DNA from: Dromiciops gliroides
Taxonomy: Eukaryota > Chordata > Mammalia > Microbiotheria > Microbiotheriidae
NCBI RefSeq assembly: GCF_019393635.1
Contig: NC_057867.1
Coordinates: 1,610,869-1,674,868, forward strand
Length of the DNA: 64,000 nucleotides
Reading direction: 5' to 3'
The stretch's first letter is position 1; each line of letters begins with the position of its first letter. The position numbers and the translations under genes are program-made. The notes under the pieces are model-generated. The model saw only the letters and a program-made list of their open reading frames with translations, was not told the origin of the DNA and ran no database searches. Shown in pieces: positions 23,821-34,028 of the stretch.

Positions 23821-25870
23821 TGACTCTACCTCCCGTCCCAAAAGTCCTTCCATGCTGTTCAGCTTTGATGGCCCCTAGGGTTCACAACGTTGCCTCTCAG
23901 CCTGGATAGGGCCATCTCAGGAGAGATAAGCATTCACTTAAGATCCAGAGCAGACAAATCCAGTTGTGGGAAAGGCAGCCCAGGACCTGGGTGTGATTCC
24001 CCTGATTCTAGTCCTCCCTAATCCCTTAGCAGAAGTCCCCATGCTCCAGGATTTTGCCTCCTGGATGGGTGAAGCCACAAGTTGCCTCTCCTTTGACCTT
24101 CCTGTCATGGCCTTCATCACAGGATCAGGGAAGATGGAGGCAAGAGTCTAGGTTTGGAGGTAGAAGGTGTGGGGTTCTACACTAGGCACTAGGTAAAGGC
24201 CTCCCCCTTTCTGGGCCTCTCTTTCCTAACTGAACAAAGGGAGCATGGACCACACAACTGGCGAGTTACCTGTGGGTTGTCCTCTACCTGCTCTCCCAGA
24301 AAGCCAAATGCATGAGGAGACCTGGCGCATCTAGTGGGCCTCAGCTACTCCCTGGCTGGGGGACCTTGGCTAGATGTGGCCCCTGTGAGGCTGAGGGAGC
24401 ACTGGGCTTTTTGGGCTGGCCTCACTGGATCCACGTGCTGCCCCTCCCAATGCCAGTGTGCCTTGAAGACATGTAGATCTGGACCAACACTGTGTGGGGA
24501 AGGCTTTCCATGTTTGTCATCTTTCCAGGAGTGAATGAGATTCAGGGCAAATGCTGGGCGAAGGAATCCCAAAGCATTAGTTAAATGCTCATAGTCCCTG
24601 CCCTCAAAGAGCTTACATTTTGATAGGGTAGGAGAATGGGGGGAGGAGTGAGGAAAGCCACAGGTGGGGGGGTGGAGGGACCAAGCCACAAGCAAGTGGC
24701 AAAGGGAACATGGGTGGGTGGTTTCTAGAACGCTAGGGTGGGAGTTGGAGGCTGGAGCAGGGGAGCAGGGCATGAAGGTGGCCCCAGGGTGGCCCAAGAA
24801 AGCTGGGGGTCACCCTTCCCACACAGTTTTGGTAAAAGCACCCTCAGGTTGACAAAGCACAGGTCCATCTGATGACTTTGAAAAGGTCTCAGTAACATGG
24901 CCTCAATATTCCTCACTCATTTTGTACCCTTTTCTCCAGTCAGGACTAAGTACTCACTGGTCCACCTATATACAACAGGCTTCTTGTCTTTACCCCAAAT
25001 CTTCTCCCCTCTTCCCCAATGACCTACCCAAATTTAGCCTGTCCTTCAAGGCCCAGCCTTAGACACCTACTAAGTGTGTGCCCCTGGGCCAATCCCTTCA
25101 CTTCTGTCTGCCTGCCTCAGTTTCAAACAGGGATGATTGCATCTATTTTTTTTTTTTTTTTGGCTATTAAATTGCTATTGCATCTACTCCTCAGCCTGGC
25201 ATGGCGTAAGCCCTGTATAAATGTCAGCTATGATTATGATGGTTACGAATGCGCCTAGTACAGTCCTTGGCCTTCCCAAGTCCAGCACAGCCCAGAGCAG
25301 ACCTCAGTGGGGGGTCTATGCCCTGCCCACGTACTCAGTAAATGTTCTGGGCCCTAACTAGATACAAGCTAAATTCTGAGGAGAGTCACTCCAAGATGGG
25401 GCAGTGAGTCATCCCAGAATTACCTGGGACAGTGCTTATGTGACCCCACCCTTAGGAGGCTCAGTTTGTCTTCAGTGCAGGGGGACATTCGATCCACCTG
25501 CCTCGCAAGTCATTGGGAGGGCTCAGATGAGGAAGATGATGGAAAACCACACAGAATGCCAGCTGGGCACTATGTGCCGGGTTCTGGGTTTGGCCCTGAG
25601 GCCAAAAAGACAAAAAAGGAGTTTCCACTTTACTGGGGGACTGGGGGAGCACCGCAATAGGAACAGAAATCAGTGTGCCTGTGCAAGGAATGATCACTTA
25701 CCTGTGGGGAGGGACAGAGAAGGGCAGGGCCCCAAAGCAGGGAAGGTGACCAGGCTGAGTCTGGAGACCCCTGGGATTCTGAGAGGGAAAGCTGAGGAGT
25801 GAGGGCAGTCCAGGTCTGGAGGGGGTGGGGAGGAGGGGGGTACAGTGTGGAAAGCACTGAGGCCCAAGAT

Positions 25871-26017
25871 GGGGGCAGCTAGGTGGCACAATGGATAGAG
25901 CACCAGCCCTGGAGTCAGGAGTACCTGAGTTCAAATCCGGCCTCAGACACTTAACACTTACTAGCTGTGTGACCCTGGGCAAGTCACTTAACCCCAATTG
26001 CCTCACTAAAAAAAAAA
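25871..26017 (+). repeat. marsupial CORE-type SINE
   Basis: GGGCAGCTAGGTGGCACAAT head to TTGCCTCACTA(n) tail, complete, with AAGATGG repeated at both flanks as a short target duplication. Confidence 0.9.
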
Positions 26018-26602
26018 GATGGCTAGAATGTCCAAAAGGAAAAAATGGGCACTAAAGTGGGTCAGATGGGTGAGGGAGTTTATTATTTATGAGTATTGGG
26101 AGTTTATCCCATAGGCCCACAGGGTGCCACTGAAGGGTTGGAGAAATTCCCCTGAGCCAAGATTCTTGGAGAAGAGTTGGGAAGAAGTCACAGCAGGATT
26201 CATGAGGGGCAGTGGAGGAAGGTTTGACCCTGGCCCCAAACCTAGAACTGCCTTCTTCTTTTTGTCTTGAGCCAAACACAAAATATGGTATTCAACTCAG
26301 TTCCAGCAGATGTCCCAGTATCCCAAGGAAAGCAAGGACCCCCCACTGAGGCAGATTGCTCCCCATCTCCTTAACTTAGAGTCACAGCCTTGGAGGGCAG
26401 GCAGGCTGGGCCTTCTGGGGCCAAGGCATAGCCCAAAGAAATCCCCACCATTCCCCATCTGACAAGTGGGCCTGCAGCTTGGGAGCTCAGCTCAGGGCCC
26501 TGGGGGGGAGGGGGAGAGTGCCTCATCTTGAGGCTGCGCATTCTGCTCTGGGACAGCAGCTTGCCCTGCCCTGTGGCCTCAATCTGCCGGCTCTGTGCCT
26601 CT

Positions 26603-26618
26603 CCCCCCCCCCCCCCCC
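26603..26618. repeat. poly-C tract (16 C)
   Basis: An uninterrupted run of C within a GC-rich stretch; a G-quadruplex or i-motif is possible and sequencing length error is likely. Confidence 0.9.
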
Positions 26619-27172
26619 GTGGCTCTGCCCCCAGGGCCAAGGGGAACACGGTGATCAGTCCTCCTCCACCCGACAAGCCTTCAAGGACTTGAGGCCCGTT
26701 CTCCCAACCCTCCCGTCTTCTCTTTCTCAGGCTCAACATCTTCCAGGTCTGTTGATCCAGAAGCAACAAGAGAGCGTTTAGACGGTTGAAATGGGTATGT
26801 AAGAACAGAGGGTAAGACAATCCCTGTTCTCAGGAAGAGGATACGCGCTTAGGGGGTCATGACAAGGACATAGAGAAATCTGTAGAGCCTGATCAAAGGA
26901 GAAAATGTGAGTATTTACAAAGGAGCTGCATCCAAGGCTCTTGGGGAGGGAGGGCTCTGGGAAGGAGGCCCCTGAGCTGTACCCGAAAGGAAGAGGAGGG
27001 AAGCCATTGTGGTCCTGGGGGATAGGAAATGGAGTGTTGTTTGTGGGGAACCCAGAGAAGCCACTTTGGATGGATAGATGGGGCCAATCTAAGGAGGCCT
27101 TTCAATACCAATCCATTCTAGGTAATAGGGAGCCATGGGAGTTGACTGAAAAGGGAGAGGGTCAGATCTGCT

Positions 27173-27324
27173 CTTTTTTTTTTTTTTTGGTGAGGCAATT
27201 GGGGTTAAGTGACTTGCCCAGGGTCACACAGCTAGTAAGTGTTAAGTGTCTGAGGTTGGATTTGAACTCAGGTCCTTCTGAGTCCAGGGCTGGTGCTTTA
27301 TCCACTGCGCCACCTAGCTGCCCC
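27173..27324 (-). repeat. marsupial CORE-type SINE, reverse
   Basis: Poly-T, then TGAGGCAATTGGGGTTAAGT through to CACCTAGCTGCC. It is flanked by a 10-bp target duplication, CAGATCTGCT, at 27163-27172 and 27325-27334. Confidence 0.92.
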
Positions 27325-27759
27325 CAGATCTGCTTTTAAGAAAAATTATATTGGCAGCAACGATGAAGGTAGAAATGGCAAGACTTGGGGAGATCTTGGG
27401 TGGGGAGGGTAAAAGATAAGAAATCTGGGATAATGCTGAGCTTCTGAGCCTCTGACACAAATGGGGGACACCCCAAATGTGTCTCTGGGACAGTTTGGGG
27501 AGGTGGGGGGGAGGGGAGAAGATCAGTCACCTTTGGACGTCCCTGAGACTCATCAGGCAGAATGTACAGGGCGATCACTGGTGGAGGGGAGAGAGGGCCA
27601 GAGGCTGGACGTGGGGAGAGGTCCAGACTGGGAGGCTTTCTTAGATGTCATCCGGTCACACAGCTTCTTTCTGGATAAGGAGCCACAAGCTCAGAAGGAT
27701 CCCTGGGCCGCCCAAGGTCCCCCACAAATGGACACATTATCTTTGCCCCCCAAGGCCTC

Positions 27760-28050
27760 CTTTGCTGTCACAGGGCCACCAACGTTGCCATCCCTCCAGC
27801 TCCCAGTCTAGGTGTTACCCTTGACCCCTCCGTCTCTCCAAGCCCTTGCCAAGTGGATTCCATCTCTGCAGTCTCTCCTCTGTGCCAGCTCCTCACCCTC
27901 TCAAGCCTAAATTATTGCAGTAGCTGCTGGGGTTGGGGGAGGGGGTTCACCTGCCTCATGGCTCTCCCTAATCCAGTCCATCCCCTGTTCAGCCACCAAA
28001 GTGATTCCCACCCCGCAGGCCTGACCATGGCCACTGCACCCTGCCCCACC
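27760..28050 (+). repeat. L2 fragment
   Basis: Text such as TAAATTATTGCAGTAGCTGC, CTAATCCAGTCCATCCCC and AGCCACCAAAGTGATTCCC follows the L2 3' region, with a G-rich insertion in the middle. Confidence 0.6.
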
Positions 28051-28823
28051 CCACGATAAACACCAGGATTAAATGCCAAGTGTTCTGGTTCATTGCATGG
28101 CCCCTGGCCCCCTCTTCCCTTGCCAGTCTTCTTATCCCCTCACCCCCCAGGGACCCTGGCCTTCCACATGCCTGGATGGGGCCAAGGACTTTGACCAGGA
28201 CTTTCCTCTCTGGGGCCTTGGGAGCTATGGCTGTAGCCTGGCAGGAGTAGTTATTTCCCAGGCTGCATCTCCCCAGGAGGATGGCTGAGGGCTGGGGCTG
28301 GAAGCCTGGCTCTTCCCAAGGCTCTTGTGCTCAGGGCCCGGCCTGTCTCCCCCAGGGTCTTCGGGAAGATGGTGGTCAAAGGGGGGGGTGACTGGTCTGG
28401 CACATGCCCCATCCTCTCTCCCCAGGGGGCCTGGCTGCTTCAGCCAGGCTGGCTTCCTGCCCTGTGGGCGGTAGGTGGCAGGCAGGTGGCAGGCAAGTGG
28501 CGGGGATGGCTGGCCCCTTCTCCACTGGAGTTTCTCCCCAATACGATGGCTGTGAATGCCAGGCTGGCAGAAGAACTGGGGATTTGGAGTTCAGGGTCCA
28601 GGGCTGTCTCCTGCCAAGTCCGAGGGGAAGTGCTGGTTTGACTGGCCCAGCACAGGTTTCACCCTGTGTTTCCCTGGCTGCTATGGTGAGGGCCTTAGGA
28701 ATTGAGTCAAGGATGGAGAGAACAGAATATTCCACTAGTATGTGATGGCATTTGAGAACCCCTGGCCACAGCAGTGAGACAAAAAAAAAGTCATTAAAGG
28801 CAGAAAGCTAGGGAAAGAGGAGA

Positions 28824-29072
28824 GGCTGTTGTCATTCAGTACGTTCACGTGTGTCTGACTCTTCATGGCCCCACTGGGGCTTGCAAAGATGCTGGAGTGC
28901 TTGCCCATTTCCTTCTCCAGCTCACTTGACAGAAGAGGAAACTCAGGCCAACTGGGTGAAGTGACTTGCCCAGGGTCACATAGCATGGAAGTGTCTGAGG
29001 TCAAATTTGAACTCAGATTCTACTGACGCCAGGCCCAGTACTCTATCCACCGTGCCACCTAGCTGCCCCTAC
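28824..29072 (-). repeat. marsupial SINE with long tail, reverse, nested in L1
   Basis: It starts with GTTGTCATTCAGTACGTTC and TGTCTGACTCTTCATGGCC, passes through the MIR core and ends CACCTAGCTGCCCC. AAAGAGGAGA lies on both sides (28814-28823, 29073-29082) as the target duplication. Confidence 0.85.
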
Positions 29073-29349
29073 AAAGAGGAGATAAAACTCCCCCTATTTG
29101 CTGATAATATGATGGTTTACTTGGAAAATCTAGGGGAATTAGCAAAGCAATTGAGCTGATCAATAGCTTCAGCAAAGTTGCATGCCTCAAAAATCAATAG
29201 CATTCCTATATAATAATAAAACCATGTGGAAATCAATCTACCTTGTCTAGACTTATCTAGGTTCAATTACAAGGAAACAAAAAATTATGATGAGATGAGA
29301 TGATATGATATGGTATAATATAATATAATATAATGTAATGTAATATAAT

Positions 29350-29600
29350 GGGGAGCTAGGTGGCACTGCAGTGGCTAGACTGCTTGGCCTGGAGCCACGA
29401 AGACTTATCTTCCTGAGTTCAAATCTTGCCTCAGACACTTACTAGCTGTGTGATCCTGGACCCATTTAACCTCATTTGCCTCAGTTTCCTCATCTATAAA
29501 ATGAACTGGAGAAGGAAATGGCAAACCACTCCAGTATCCTTGCCAAGAAAACTCCCAATGGGGTCACAAAGAGTCAGACACAACTGAAAAATGATACACA
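29350..29600 (+). repeat. marsupial SINE with long tail, nested in L1
   Basis: GAGCTAGGTGGCACTGCAGT head, CTAGCTGTGTGATCCTGGAC core, GGAGAAGGAAATGGCAAACC and GACACAACTGAAAAATGA tail. It follows a short ATAAT-type run. Confidence 0.85.
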
Positions 29601-31164
29601 CATACGTACAATATAAAGAAATAAAGTGCAGCTTAAATAGCTGGAGGAATATTTAATGTTTATGACTGGGTTGTGCCAACATAATGAAAATGACAGTACT
29701 TCCAAAGTATTTAATGCTATACCAATCAAATTAGCATAGGAATACTTAATAGAACTTGATGAAATAATAGTACATTTCAATTGTAAAAAGCAAAGATCTC
29801 AACTCAAAGGGAAATGATGGAAAGGGGGAAGTAGGGAGGAGAGGTGATAGTAAACTCTCTTCTAAAGCAGCCGTCATCAGCTTCATATTGTATCGGTTCA
29901 AAAATAGAGAGGTGGCTCAATGGAATAGACTAGATAGGGGAAAATCAGAAATGATGGGAGTTTCCAACCCAGTGTTTGATAAAGTGGAAAACAAATTATC
30001 TAGGAATGAAGTACTTATGTGACAAAAACTGCTGGGAAAACTTGGAAGCATCCAGTGGAAATGAGGCTAACAGCAACGGCTCAAATACATGGTCTATTTG
30101 CCCCACCCCCCCAACACTCTCAGTGCAGCAAGCCCCAGATTCAAATGTAATTGGAAGATATTTAACAAATTAAAGAAAAATTCAATAAAACATAGGTACG
30201 ATAGATACATGGTTTTCTAAGTCCATCTGTGGTCCACAGGAAACCTTACGTACAGTTTAGTGGCCCCTGTTCTTATTTGACTTTGACACCACTGCCCCAC
30301 ACCATCTTCCTGGAAATCTTTTAAATGGGTGTTTGACCTTAACATTAATGATCACACTATTTAAAAACATGAGGATAAGCAGCTCCTAGACCTCTCCCCA
30401 CTCTGGGTAGATGTGTCCTCAACCAAACAAGAGACGGAGGTAATTACAGAAGATAAAATAGGCAATTTTGAATACTTTGAGCTGAAAAGATTCTGAGAAG
30501 GCAACATTAGTGCACGAAAGATAAGAAGAGATGTGTTCAAATGGGAAAAAAATCCTTGTATCAAATTTCTCTGATAAAGGTTTGGTAACCAACAGTTAAT
30601 AAATATATAAGACTAGTAGTCATTCCCCAAAGGATATGAACAGTTTCTCAAAGAACTGCAAAGGAAATGCTTACTAATTGACATAAACAAACAAACAAAC
30701 AAATAAATAAATAAAATTAGAAAAAACCATGGGTTCTAGTCAAGGCTAGACTTGGAAAGAGACATGGTCTTCTGACAGCCATTTTTGGTGTCGAGTGCGA
30801 AATGTGGTTTCATGATGAAGAATTAAAGAATCTGGTTAGGAGTTTCATGACCTCAAGGCCAAATGACATAAAACAAGTCATTTGCAGCAAAAGGACAAGT
30901 TCCATCCACACATTTTGCACAAGTTGGGGAGTTCATTCAATACAATTGCTTTTCCCAGTTAGTCTGTCGACCACTAGAGACCCTGTCCTCTAGTTATGTT
31001 CTTGCAGCCTGGATCATACTTCTCAGACTGGGTCTCGCCACATGCCTGAGGCTCCCACTTGGAGCTCCCAGTGTTCTGGGAATGATTCTATACATACATC
31101 TATCTGCAGTATATGTTAGGTCAGTCGGAATCCCTCCAGGCAGAGCATTTCCATGATCAGTAGG

Positions 31165-31345
31165 GGCAGCTGGAGGTAGAGTTCTGGGTCTGCAGTCAAG
31201 AAGACTCACATTCAGCCTCAGACACTTGCTGGCTGTGTGATCCTGGACTAGTCATTGCAAAGTCTCGCAGCCTCAGTTTCCCCATTTGAAAAATGGGCAT
31301 CATGAAAGCTCCTGAGGATCAAATGAGGTCATGTTTGTACAGGTG
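31165..31345 (+). repeat. MIR-type SINE
   Basis: CAGACACTTGCTGGCTGTGT, GCCTCAGTTTCCCCATTTGA and GAGGATCAAATGAGGTCAT in order. More reverse MIR-like pieces follow at 31,400-31,500 and 31,920-32,210. Confidence 0.75.
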
Positions 31346-31774
31346 GTGACATCATCCTAGGATCCATCAGAGCTGGACCAGACCTTAGAGACCATTTAGC
31401 TCAAACCCCCTCCCCCCACTACCATTTTACAGAGAAGGAAACTGAGGCCCAGAGAGGCCAGAGGACAAACCCAAAGTCACAGAGGTGAGATTGAGGTTCA
31501 GGCCCTTGGATTCCCGTGCAATGCTTGATAGCAACAGTGGCCATTTGGGGGATCATAGACCTCTTGGGCAGCAATCCAAGGAACAAGTGTGTGCAATCCT
31601 CACACAGGATTATAGAAAGAAAACCAAAGCTCTTAAAATAGTTCTCAAAATGGACATTTGTCAAAGTTCCTGGATGCTGCTCTGGCCCATTAGGTCCCAC
31701 AAATGGAAAGTCTCAGAATCACAGAATATGGAAGTTCTAATCTATTCTGTGCCCCTTCCCCTTTTTGTTTTCGT

Positions 31775-31915
31775 TTTTTTTCAGGGCAATGAGGGTTAAG
31801 TGACTTGCCCAGGGTCACACAGCTAGTAAGTGTCAAGTGTCTGAGGCCGGATTTGAACTCAGGTCCTCCTGACTCCAGGGCCGGTGCTCTACCCACTGCA
31901 CCACCCAGCTGCCCC
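31775..31915 (-). repeat. marsupial CORE-type SINE, reverse
   Basis: T(n)-CAGGGCAATGAGGGTTAAG through to ACTGCACCACCCAGCTGCC, complete in minus orientation. Confidence 0.9.
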
Positions 31916-32339
31916 CTCTCCCCTTTTACAGAGGATGAACCTGAGGCTTAGATAAGGAAGAGTGCTCTGAAGCCTTACTGCTAGAGAGGAGGAAGGTATG
32001 GATTTGAACCCAGGTCCTTTGGCTCCAAATAGGACAGATTGCCTACTTTGCCAAGCTATAGGGGCGACAGACCTTGGTACAAATTGTCAGAGAATTAGAG
32101 TGATTAGAGAGGATCTGGTATTTGGGGGGGAGGGGTATTTTTCAAGATGGGGAAACTGAGGCTCGGAAAGAGGAAGGGGCTTGCCCATGATAACACAGCC
32201 AGGACGTGATGAGCCTGAAATATGAATCTAAATAGCCACTCCCTTTGCGTAAACCTACGCCTCCTTTGGGTATTGGGCGGTACCCCTTCTAGCATTTTCT
32301 GGAAGCAGCCTTTAGGCGTCCTCTTTGGTTACATTGTTC

Positions 32340-32480
32340 CCAAAAAGGGGCTTGGGGGGCGGCGTCGGCACTTCTGCGCCTGCGCTAGCCCCTCGTGGCC
32401 AGCCAGACCGTTGGGGAAAGCCTCGAGGCAGCACCTTCTGACGCTCTGTGCCAGTGGTGAGTGCGCCCCGTTGAGCCAAT
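32340..32480 (+). promoter_or_regulatory. CpG-rich promoter and first-exon region of the MRG15-like gene
   Basis: This is the start of a CpG-rich zone that runs into the coding region. It carries an NRF1-like site TGCGCCTGCGC (32375-32385) and a CCAAT box (32476-32480). There is also a clean splice donor GTGAGT at 32457. Together with the acceptor CTCCTTGGTTTCAG ending at 32599 this would form a 143-bp leader intron. The promoter role, transcription start and leader intron are inferences from motif content and position. Confidence 0.5.
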
Positions 32481-32599
32481 CCCCCCCCCAACTCTGGGCC
32501 TCGGGCCCCTCTAGGCCACATGTAGCCCCTGGCTTCCCTCATGCGCCAGCCAGACCCCAGGCTCTGGCCAGTTCCAGATCCAGCTCTCCTTGGTTTCAG

Positions 32600-32815
32600 A
32601 TCCAGACCCGGTGGTTCCAGCCCCAGACGCGGTGGTTCCAGCCCCAGACCCGGTGGTTCCAGCCTCAGACCCGGTGGTTCCAGCCTCAGACCCGGTGGTT
32701 CCAGCCTCAGACCCGGTGGTTCCAGCTCCGGCCAGATCCAGACGCGGTGGTTCCAGCCCCAGACCCGGTGGTTCCAGCCTCAGACCCGGTGGTTCCAGCT
32801 CTGGCCAGATCCAGA
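32600..32815 (+). repeat. 21-bp GC-rich minisatellite in the 5' leader
   Basis: Tandem 21-bp units of the form CAGACCCGGTGGTTCCAGCC, about nine copies in two blocks separated by a GGCCAGATC spacer that itself recurs. It ends about 70 bases before the MRG15-like start codon. All three plus frames are open through it. One ATG frame from 32541 ends at a TGA at 32883-32885, three bases before the main ATG, so it could act as an upstream ORF in unspliced transcripts. Confidence 0.92.
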
Positions 32816-32888
32816 CGTGGTGTTTTCATATCCTGCTCCGGCCAATTCCAGATCCAACCAGCTTGCCCTCGAGCCCAGCTGCTGAGCA

Positions 32889-34028
32889 ATGGCTTGTTCC
32901 AAGCATGCCAGTGAGAAAGTGCGGGCCCTGCCCAAGATTCGGGAGGGGGAGCGGGTGCTCACTTTCCACGGGCCCATTCTGCGGGAGGCCGAATGTGTCC
33001 AGGTGGCAGTACAAGACCAGCAGGTCAAGTACCTAGTGCGTTACCGGTCTGAGGGCGGGATGGAGATGAGTGGGGCTTTTCAGGGTGCCGGGGCCTTTGT
33101 CAGTGCCCCCACTGTGCAGCAGGCCGGAACCCCGGGGCTGAGCGGCGGCGGCAGCACCAGCTCTGGCCATGAGAGTAGCTTGGGAGGGGCTAGCAGCAGT
33201 GGCGTGGGTGCCGGGGAGGGCGCAGGGCCTAGTGCCAGTGCCAGGCTTAGTGAGCATCTCAGTCCCATAGCCTGCTGGGACTACGAGTGGATCCCCGAGA
33301 GCCGCGTGCTCCGCTACTGTAGCGTCAGTGAGAAGGATAGTGATAGCGATAGCGATAGCGATAGCGATGGCAATGGTTCGGCCACCACCTCGTCTGGGAC
33401 CTCCGGCCAAGCCGCTGATGTGGGGGAGGGCAGCAGCCACGGGAAGGGAGGTGGTGTGGTGCAGCTCCCACTCATGCGCCAGGGCCCCGGGGCCCCCGAA
33501 AGGAGATTTCTGCAAAGGCGGGAAGTCAAGGTGACCCTGCCAGATGCCCTCAAGTCCCTGCTCGTTAAAGACTGGGAGCTGGTGACCAATGGCAAAAAGC
33601 TTTTTACCCTGCCAGCCAAGAAGAGCGTTGATGCCATTCTAGCTGAGTATGTGGCTTCCCAGCAAAATTGTGAGGCCCTCAACAAACGGTACACTGTCCA
33701 CGAGCTGATGGCGGGAATCAAAGAGTATTTCAATGTGATGCTGGGCACTCAGCTGCTCTACAAATTCGAGAGGCCCCAGTACAGGGAGCTCCTGGCCAGT
33801 CACCCCAATGTCTGCATGTCCCAGATCTATGGGGGAGCCCATCTGCTGCGCCTTTTCGTGCAGCTCGGCTCCGTGCTGGCCTACACGGCCCTGGATGATA
33901 GCAGCCTCAGTCTGCTCCTGGGTCACTTGCAAGATTTCCTGAAATACTTGGCTTGCAACCCCTCTGTGCTGTTCACTGCTGCAGACTACCAGGTGGCGTC
34001 TGCTGAATACCAGCAGAGGGCTGAGTGA
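32889..34028 (+). CDS. MORF4L1 (MRG15)-like intronless gene with split chromodomain
   Basis: Predicted nuclear chromatin factor of the MRG family. Family members sit in NuA4/TIP60 acetyltransferase and SIN3 deacetylase complexes and read H3K36 methylation. The 379 residues align with MORF4L1 from end to end. Residues 18-54 are the first half of the chromodomain (EGERVLTFHGPI, QVKYLVRYR) and 130-143 its end (WDYEWIPESRVLRY). Residues 211-376 are the MRG domain, with long near-identical runs such as AGIKEYFNVMLGTQLLYKF and HLLRLFV. The chromodomain is split by about 71 extra Gly/Ser/Ala-rich residues. A (Ser-Asp)5 run follows at 151-160. Of the MRG15 aromatic cage (Tyr26, Tyr46, Trp49, Trp53), the first is Arg32 here, the second Tyr52, the third has no counterpart and the fourth is Trp130. 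The start is fixed by an in-frame TGA three bases upstream, with G at -3 and G at +4. MORF4L1 has many introns, so this is an old retrogene, still open along its whole length. The C-terminus (LLLGHLQDFLKYL, VASAEY) also resembles MORF4L2, but MORF4L2 lacks the chromodomain. Confidence 0.9.
   Translation: MACSKHASEKVRALPKIREGERVLTFHGPILREAECVQVAVQDQQVKYLVRYRSEGGMEMSGAFQGAGAFVSAPTVQQAGTPGLSGGGSTSSGHESSLGGASSSGVGAGEGAGPSASARLSEHLSPIACWDYEWIPESRVLRYCSVSEKDSDSDSDSDSDGNGSATTSSGTSGQAADVGEGSSHGKGGGVVQLPLMRQGPGAPERRFLQRREVKVTLPDALKSLLVKDWELVTNGKKLFTLPAKKSVDAILAEYVASQQNCEALNKRYTVHELMAGIKEYFNVMLGTQLLYKFERPQYRELLASHPNVCMSQIYGGAHLLRLFVQLGSVLAYTALDDSSLSLLLGHLQDFLKYLACNPSVLFTAADYQVASAEYQQRAE

Larger units (their letters stand above)
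28780..30680 (+). repeat. L1 ORF2 remnant with nested SINEs
   Basis: AT-rich L1 ORF2 sequence. The reverse-transcriptase stretch (GATAAAACTCCCCCTATTTG, GATAATATGATGGTTTACTT) leads on to TGCCAACATAATGAAAATGA and the later ORF2 text. The copy is broken by a reverse SINE at 28,824-29,072 and a forward SINE at 29,350-29,600, and has no intact frame. It fades out near an (AAAC/AAAT)n run at 30,690-30,717. Confidence 0.75.
23880..32330. other. intergenic; repeats only
   Basis: Apart from the SINE, L1, L2 and MIR entries, no gene is supported. GC-rich stretches near 26,480-26,780 and 28,300-28,640 give open frames on both strands, but these have no splice, poly-A or family evidence. At 30,720-31,150 I see nothing I can name. 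Confidence 0.5.

Noticed and set aside
22892-23878. 328-codon Ser/Pro-rich plus-strand frame
   Set aside because: It is the TCC satellite read in a stop-free frame. The parallel Arg/Lys/Met frame on the minus strand is equally open, which is what a repeat gives.
26371-26820. GC-rich 149-codon minus frame
   Set aside because: It runs through a poly-G/C tract, has no supporting signals, and the opposite strand is equally open.
32222-32914. 230-codon plus frame overlapping the MRG15-like start
   Set aside because: Most of it is the 21-bp minisatellite. The true frame is fixed by the MRG15 match from 32889.
32889-34028. Calling the gene MORF4L2
   Set aside because: The C-terminus has some MORF4L2-like positions, but MORF4L2 lacks the chromodomain present here, so descent from MORF4L1 fits better. 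A tree would decide.
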